Part shown: piece by piece, positions 60,215 through 64,000 of the stretch
How positions within the stretch are numbered: position 1 is the stretch's first letter
Layout: the number at the start of each line of letters is the position of its first letter
Assembly (NCBI RefSeq): GCF_009695915.1
Contig: NZ_VUMZ01000002.1
Location: 124,001-188,000 of the forward strand
DNA length: 64,000 bases
From: Hornefia butyriciproducens
GTDB taxonomy: Bacteria; Bacillota; Clostridia; Peptostreptococcales; Anaerovoracaceae
Direction of reading: 5' to 3'
The notes under the pieces: generated by a model
The model's input: the letters and a program-made list of their open reading frames with translations, nothing else
Databases searched by the model: none
What the model was told of the DNA's origin: nothing
Position numbers and translations under genes: made by a program

Positions 60215-61234
60215 TTAATTGAATCCGTAGATCAGGCGGACCACGCGATAACCGCGACATACGATCTCGTGCCCCACTTTTCCGGGAAGCCCGACGCAGC
60301 GGACCATCAGACTGTGACGCAGGAAATGATAGATGACCGGATCGGTTTTCTCAATATACCGCCACAGAGCTCCCCGCCTGGCGAAGGCTCTTTTGGTGCC
60401 GTCCAGCTGCAGAATCGTATGGGTGATCATGGTCACGATTTCCAGATAGTTGCGCATGTATTTGAAGCATTTGACATGCGGGAATTTCGCATTGGAGAAG
60501 ATCTCGACCATGATTTTGTTGACGCGGATCTGCTGATCGATGCGGCGGATCATGACTTTTTCATTGACGGACTGATCCTCCCGGCCGATGAAGTAGCGGT
60601 AGAAGGGGACGTCCATATAATACATGGTTTTTACAAAGGGAAGCGGCTGGAACGCGAAGATATTGTCCACGTAGAACGTGTGCTCCGGCAGCTTCAGCCC
60701 GCATTCCCTGAGCAGCTCCGTCCGGTAGACCATGGAGTGCATCAGGATGTAGTGGGCCTTCTGCAGATGACCGACGTCTTTCCAGCCGAAAAACCGACCC
60801 TTTGGGAGGCCCGCAGGGCGCATGACTTTTTTGTGATATGCTCCCGCCTTTTCATAAACGTAGTTGAAAACCAGCAGATCCAGCGGCTGGTCCTGCTCGA
60901 TGACCAGATTCAGGAAACGGAGTACCTTTCGATAGCTCGCTGAATCTGCCCAGTCATCGCTGTCAACGACCTTGAAGAACCGGCCGGACGCGTTGGCGAT
61001 TCCGGTGTTCACCGCGGCGCCGTGCCCTCCGTTTTTCTGATGAATGGCCCGGACGATCTGCGGATATCGCGCCGCATATCGGTCGGCGATTCCAGCAGTG
61101 CGGTCTGTGGAACCGTCATCCACGATGATAATTTCGACGTCTTCCCCTCCGGGGAGCAGTGATTCGACACACTTTTCCATATATTCTTCCGAGTTAAAAC
61201 AGGGGATCGCAAAGGTTATTACTTTTTCTTTCAA
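60215..61234 (-). CDS. Family 2 glycosyltransferase
   Basis: A 339-residue GT2 enzyme with the GT-A fold: FAIPCFNSEEYMEKCVESLL, VDDGSTDRT, GHGAAVNTGIANASG and the metal-binding VDSDDWAD. The C-terminal 130 residues (after about 200) are helical and basic, with no clear membrane span. It probably adds sugar to a membrane-linked acceptor, perhaps galactofuranose supplied by the adjacent Glf. It lies 26 bases downstream of the PAP2-like gene and is likely co-transcribed with it. Confidence 0.9.
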   Translation of the reverse strand: MKEKVITFAIPCFNSEEYMEKCVESLLPGGEDVEIIIVDDGSTDRTAGIADRYAARYPQIVRAIHQKNGGHGAAVNTGIANASGRFFKVVDSDDWADSASYRKVLRFLNLVIEQDQPLDLLVFNYVYEKAGAYHKKVMRPAGLPKGRFFGWKDVGHLQKAHYILMHSMVYRTELLRECGLKLPEHTFYVDNIFAFQPLPFVKTMYYMDVPFYRYFIGREDQSVNEKVMIRRIDQQIRVNKIMVEIFSNAKFPHVKCFKYMRNYLEIVTMITHTILQLDGTKRAFARRGALWRYIEKTDPVIYHFLRHSLMVRCVGLPGKVGHEIVCRGYRVVRLIYGFN

Positions 61235-61260
61235 ACTGAATTTCCTTCCGTTCGGGGGGA

Positions 61261-61944
61261 TTATGCGGTAATGTCATCTCTGACTCGGGCAGGCTTTCTG
61301 ACCTCATAGAAATCAAACTGATCCACACACCATACGATGGCAATGAACATGATGCACGCCGACAGCACGTCCAGAACAGAGTGCTGCTTCAGGAACATCG
61401 TGGCCAGTATAATGAGAAGCGAAAGCACGTTTGCTGCGATTAGAACCAGCGGATTCCGCGCCAGCTTGCCGCGGCAGGTGTGCAGCGCTTCCAGTACAAC
61501 GAGCGTATTGAATACGTGAATGCTCGGTGCGACATTCGTCGGCGTGTCGGTCTGATACAGGCGTGCCACCATTTGACAAAAGATGTTGTCGTTCGGCATT
61601 TCAGTCGGACGAAGATAGAGTATCGTCGGGTAGATGGTGGAAGTGATCAGGAAGAACAGCATACCGGCCATCAGAATCAGCGATGTCCGTCGAAAGGCCG
61701 CTTCGTCTGCGAACAGAAGATAGATCATAATTGCCGGAACAAAAGCAAACCATAAAAAATACGGCACAATGAAATATTCGCAGAATGGGATAAGACTGTC
61801 CAGCGACGAATAGATTACGTGATAGTGACTGCCGGTATTCTGCTCCAGCGCCGAAAACCAGATCATGTAGAATACCATGAACACCAGAAGCGGCGCAGAG
61901 ATCCTGAGCTTATGCTGTATATCTTTTTTTTCCAGTAAATTCAT
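61261..61944 (-). CDS. PAP2-like integral membrane phosphatase/transferase
   Basis: A 227-residue membrane protein with six hydrophobic segments (about residues 18-36, 55-78, 87-107, 128-150, 166-183, 193-211). It has NVAPSIHVFNTLV near residue 140 and KQHSVLDVLSA near residue 188, the SxH and HSxxD elements of the PAP2 superfamily (inositolphosphotransferase branch), while the first KxxxxxxRP motif is seen only as YLRPTEMP. It could process a lipid phosphate for glycan assembly. The start follows AGGAGAAAG. Confidence 0.78.
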   Translation of the reverse strand: MNLLEKKDIQHKLRISAPLLVFMVFYMIWFSALEQNTGSHYHVIYSSLDSLIPFCEYFIVPYFLWFAFVPAIMIYLLFADEAAFRRTSLILMAGMLFFLITSTIYPTILYLRPTEMPNDNIFCQMVARLYQTDTPTNVAPSIHVFNTLVVLEALHTCRGKLARNPLVLIAANVLSLLIILATMFLKQHSVLDVLSACIMFIAIVWCVDQFDFYEVRKPARVRDDITA

Positions 61945-61970
61945 AATACAACTTTCTCCTGCTCTCTATT

Positions 61971-61999
61971 GTATTACGGGTTTGTGTTGGTTTTGTAAA
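61971..61999 (-). promoter_or_regulatory. Promoter of the PAP2/glycosyltransferase pair
   Basis: Minus strand TTTACA (61999-61994), 17 bases, TAATAC (61976-61971). Confidence 0.55.
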
Positions 62000-62015
62000 C
62001 AGATGAGTATATAAT
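61987..62015 (+). promoter_or_regulatory. Promoter-like sequence pointing right with no gene behind it
   Basis: TTGGTT (61987-61992), 17 bases, TATAAT (62010-62015) on the plus strand. The following 130 bases contain TGTCAA...TTGACA inverted repeats but no open frame. Could be a small RNA promoter or a chance match in AT-rich DNA. Confidence 0.3.
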
Positions 62016-62143
62016 AACACACAGAACGGTCGACGTGCAAATTACCGGGAAAAATTGGCGGTGTCAATTTGTTGTGGAGTTTTTCGGTTGACAACTCTCT
62101 TGTATTTTTAAATTGCTTCTAATTTAGTGTCTGCTCTGAAATA

Positions 62144-62182
62144 GAAAAAGCCGGATGCTCCTTTGTTGGAGAACACCCGGCT
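62144..62182 (-). terminator. Terminator of the XRE/HipA-remnant operon
   Basis: AGCCGG/CCGGCT outer pairs with an inner CTCC/GGAG pair; on the minus strand the stem is followed by TTTTTC. Confidence 0.8.
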
Positions 62183-62219
62183 ATGTAAAAACCGGCTGAT
62201 TTCTGCTGAAACCAACCGG

Positions 62220-62444
62220 CTAAATAGATGATTTATATGTCCGAAATGTTATCTCGCGTCTCTGTCGTTCCTTGCCTTCGGAAAAACAACTGTTGCTGTA
62301 GCTCACGTCTTTATTCAGCTTTACCTGCGGAGGAAACTTGAGCATATACTGTTCGCCTTCGTAAATCACGGAGATTTTATTCCCGTTTGCACCGGCGTAG
62401 GTCTTTTTTCGCTTTTTCAGTTCTGTAAAATCTATGACGTTCAT
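62220..62444 (-). pseudogene. Truncated HipA/CtkA-like kinase remnant
   Basis: The first 55 residues (VIDFTELKKRKKTYAGANG, then ISVIYEGEQYMLKFPP and YSNSCFSE) match the N-terminus of HipA-like serine/threonine kinases, which are normally 250-440 residues. After SCFSE the sequence switches to GKERQRREITFRTYKSSI and stops, with no kinase domain afterwards; a terminator follows at once. This is best read as an internal deletion or frameshift that removed the catalytic part. It starts five bases after the XRE regulator gene, so the pair looks like a former toxin-antitoxin unit. Confidence 0.75.
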
Positions 62445-62448
62445 ACCG

Positions 62449-62898
62449 TTACGCCTTTTCCAATCTCAAATATTTCTCCCGTAAATACCATGCCTGTTCC
62501 GGATTGATGATCTGATTGACCTCTGCATTATTGATGTCTGTCTGAAGATTACAGTAATCACAGTCCCAGCGGAGATAAGGTTCTCCGCCATCCAGCTTCT
62601 CCCACGCAGCCTTCATGGCGGCAATGGATTCCACCAGAAATGGCGGCAGACCGCGTTCCAGATAGGTCTTATCCTTCGGAAGCCCGGTTGCACTGTCATA
62701 AGGGGAAGACAGCTCCATAATGTCCTCCATCGTACAATCCAACGCCTTTGCAAGCTGCTGAACAGTTTTGGCCGAACAGCGTTCGATCTTGCTCCGTCCT
62801 GCGCATATATCCATGATTGTAGTCTTTGGCACACCGCTGACTTTTGAAAGATGGTATTTTGTGATCTGTCTTTGGTCAAGCAAAGTCTGCAAGTCCAT
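62449..62898 (-). CDS. XRE-type helix-turn-helix protein, HipB-like partner
   Basis: A 149-residue protein with an N-terminal Cro/CI domain (RQITKYHLSKVSGVPKTTIM, DICAGRSKI, AKTVQQLAKALDC) and a C-terminal region of about 80 residues with WDCDYCNLQTDIN and WYLREKYLRLEKA. It has the size and position of the DNA-binding partner of HipA-like kinases. GGGAGGTGACGAC precedes the ATG and the promoter matches consensus exactly. A near-palindrome in the promoter spacer suggests autoregulation. Because the kinase is broken, the regulator may survive as an orphan. Confidence 0.85.
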   Translation of the reverse strand: MDLQTLLDQRQITKYHLSKVSGVPKTTIMDICAGRSKIERCSAKTVQQLAKALDCTMEDIMELSSPYDSATGLPKDKTYLERGLPPFLVESIAAMKAAWEKLDGGEPYLRWDCDYCNLQTDINNAEVNQIINPEQAWYLREKYLRLEKA

Positions 62899-62928
62899 GT
62901 CGTCACCTCCCGCTCATTGTTCACTTTC

Positions 62929-62957
62929 ATTATATCGGTATGCCGACCTAATGTCAA
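62929..62957 (-). promoter_or_regulatory. Consensus promoter of the XRE gene with internal operator
   Basis: Minus strand TTGACA (62957-62952), 17 bases, TATAAT (62934-62929), a perfect consensus. The spacer holds TCGGCATACCGA (62946-62935), palindromic at ten of twelve bases. Confidence 0.9.
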
Positions 62958-63183
62958 CAGTGCAGACTGAAAGACTGTTCCCTTCGTTTCCGAATACCCA
63001 TGACAAAAAAGATGATACCTGAGATCATCAAACCTGCATCAATATTATTGTCGCAGCATGATGCGGCGGTTTCTTTTTGTGGCAAGGTTTCTCGCTTAAT
63101 TTCTGCCGGGAAGGGTAATTATACAACAAATAATCGTAAGGAAACTCAGGTAGCCTGACGAGAGATCAGGGAGGAAAACGCTT

Positions 63184-63399
63184 ATGAAATCAATACTGAT
63201 CCGGGACACGACCCGGGAAGAACGTATCCGCATTGTCACACAGGCGCTGTCCGTGTGCGGCGGGAGTTGCTCCGGATGTAACGGTTGTGACAACATGGGC
63301 GGCGGCATCGTGGACAATTTCTACAGACCGTATATCGACGGAGAGAAAGAAATTGCGGAGCTGAACATGGAGTATAATGCACCGTTTGTACGGGGGTGA
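63184..63399 (+). CDS. Small cysteine-rich protein of unknown function
   Basis: A 71-residue protein with CGGSCSGCNGCD (four Cys in residues 24-35) followed by Gly-rich MGGG and the acidic tail YRPYIDGEKEIAELNMEY. The cysteine cluster may bind zinc or an iron-sulfur cluster. I remember similar unnamed proteins in Clostridia but no function. GGGAGGAAAACGCTT precedes the ATG. The next small gene follows after seven bases, so they are a pair. Confidence 0.6.
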   Translation: MKSILIRDTTREERIRIVTQALSVCGGSCSGCNGCDNMGGGIVDNFYRPYIDGEKEIAELNMEYNAPFVRG

Positions 63400-63406
63400 G
63401 AGCGCT

Positions 63407-63598
63407 ATGGAGGAAAAGGAATGCTATATCTTCCGTTGCGAGAAATATCCGCACTGCAAGAAGGCGAAGGGGAAATGCTGCGCCATCGATTTTGATGCGG
63501 AGATTCCCAGGGTGCGTGAGGGAGAATGTACAAAGGGAAACGGATATCCTCTGTTTGAGGACGACGGCAGAAGATTTTTCAATCCTGACAACCTGTGA
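63407..63598 (+). CDS. Second small Cys-containing protein of the pair
   Basis: A 63-residue acidic protein with CEKYPHCKKAKGKCCAID (four Cys) and one more Cys in EGECTKGNG. ATG 63407 follows GGGGGTGA; the frame is open ten codons further upstream but would overlap the first gene. Probably co-expressed with it. The function is unknown. Confidence 0.55.
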   Translation: MEEKECYIFRCEKYPHCKKAKGKCCAIDFDAEIPRVREGECTKGNGYPLFEDDGRRFFNPDNL

Positions 63599-63949
63599 TC
63601 ACGAGTTCCGGTTTTGTCGCGGCCCCGGTGGGCTCCGGTTTTGTTCTGCGCCGCTGGGACCGCCAGCGCCACTCGCACCGCCGGTCGTGCGTAGCGGCTG
63701 CGAGACCCATCTGCAGCTGTGCCGTCGGTCGCAAGCGGCGGTTTTGGGCTTCATCTGCAGCCACCGCATCACGACGCGGCGTTTTTCCTCTCTGGCAGGG
63801 ATTTCCTCCCCGCGCCCGTCATCTTTTGTTTACAAAAATTTAACACCCTCCCGACAGGAAATTTAACATACCTGTTTTACAATCTTTTTAGGAAGAAGAG
63901 GAAAACCAATTGATAAGAGCGGACAAACACAGTGAACGGAGGTACGACA
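63599..63949. other. GC-rich intergenic region before the Ppx/GppA gene
   Basis: No gene is supported. Two TCCGGTTTTGT copies lie at about 63607-63617 and 63632-63642. A possible TACAAT -10 for the next gene is at 63878-63883 with a poor -35. Confidence 0.5.
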
Positions 63950-64000
63950 ATGAATCAGGCAATTATCGATATAGGCTCAAACTCCATGCGTCTCACCGTC
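63950..64000 (+). CDS. Ppx/GppA family phosphatase, N-terminus only
   Basis: The last 51 bases encode NQAIIDIGSNSMRLTV, the first nucleotide-binding strand of exopolyphosphatase/guanosine pentaphosphatase proteins (DIGSNS is the actin-fold phosphate-1 motif). An ACGGAGG site is present seven bases before the ATG. The gene is cut by the window edge, so Ppx and GppA cannot be told apart. Confidence 0.8.
   Translation, partial: MNQAIIDIGSNSMRLTV

Overview
The window looks like chromosome from an obligately anaerobic Clostridia-type Firmicute, possibly near Anaerovoracaceae/Eubacteriales (placement inferred from gene content, not tested). The signs are near-consensus sigma-A promoters with 17-base spacers, strong AGGAGG ribosome sites, TTG/GTG starts, zinc-type L31, a rubredoxin/flavodiiron pair, bifurcating-type Etf, Crp/LacI/XRE regulators and a Clostridia-style rho/DUF1385/prmC and prfA/tsaC/rpiB/upp/tyrS housekeeping order. 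No tRNA, rRNA, CRISPR array, intact IS element or integrase was seen.

Layout. 0-10 kb: pantothenate genes (panB and a DUF2520 reductase), malic enzyme, a Rho factor with a very long repetitive N-terminus, DUF1385, prmC, homoserine dehydrogenase and rpmE. 10-14.6 kb: a Crp/Fnr regulator divergent from an acyl-CoA dehydrogenase/ETF-alpha/rubredoxin fusion plus a flavodiiron protein, which together look like an acyl-CoA-driven oxygen-scavenging chain. 14.9-27.9 kb: a BMP-domain protein, a phosphoesterase and alpha-galactosidase, then a LacI-controlled ABC sugar operon with GH32 and its own ATPase. The two glycosidases lack signal peptides, so raffinose- or sucrose-type sugars are probably imported intact and split in the cytoplasm.

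27.9-44 kb: a metabolic island with visibly lower GC. Hand counts of single 60-base lines gave about 37-48% here against 58-68% outside. It encodes an acetoin-dehydrogenase-like E1alpha/E1beta, an E2 split into a free 79-aa lipoyl protein and a catalytic domain, E3 and a dedicated lipoate ligase. With these are an SDR, Zn- and Fe-alcohol dehydrogenases, a PaaG-type crotonase, a CoA-transferase, acyl-CoA dehydrogenase with EtfBA, an MBL-fold hydrolase and a LuxR regulator. This is the best candidate for an undescribed system: thiolytic cleavage of an oxidised vicinal diol, hydroxyketone or 2-oxo acid followed by acyl-CoA oxidation and CoA transfer. The substrate is unknown.

44-64 kb: the prfA-to-tyrS operon; a GtrA/TetR pair; a class III aminotransferase with two class II aldolase homologues, the first lacking metal ligands; a P-type ATPase; the rplM-rpsI operon behind a 23-bp repeat array; an AAA_14/DUF4143 ATPase; glf, a glycosyltransferase and a PAP2-like membrane protein; a decayed HipA-like kinase with an intact XRE partner; two Cys-rich mini-proteins; and the first codons of a Ppx/GppA gene at the right edge.
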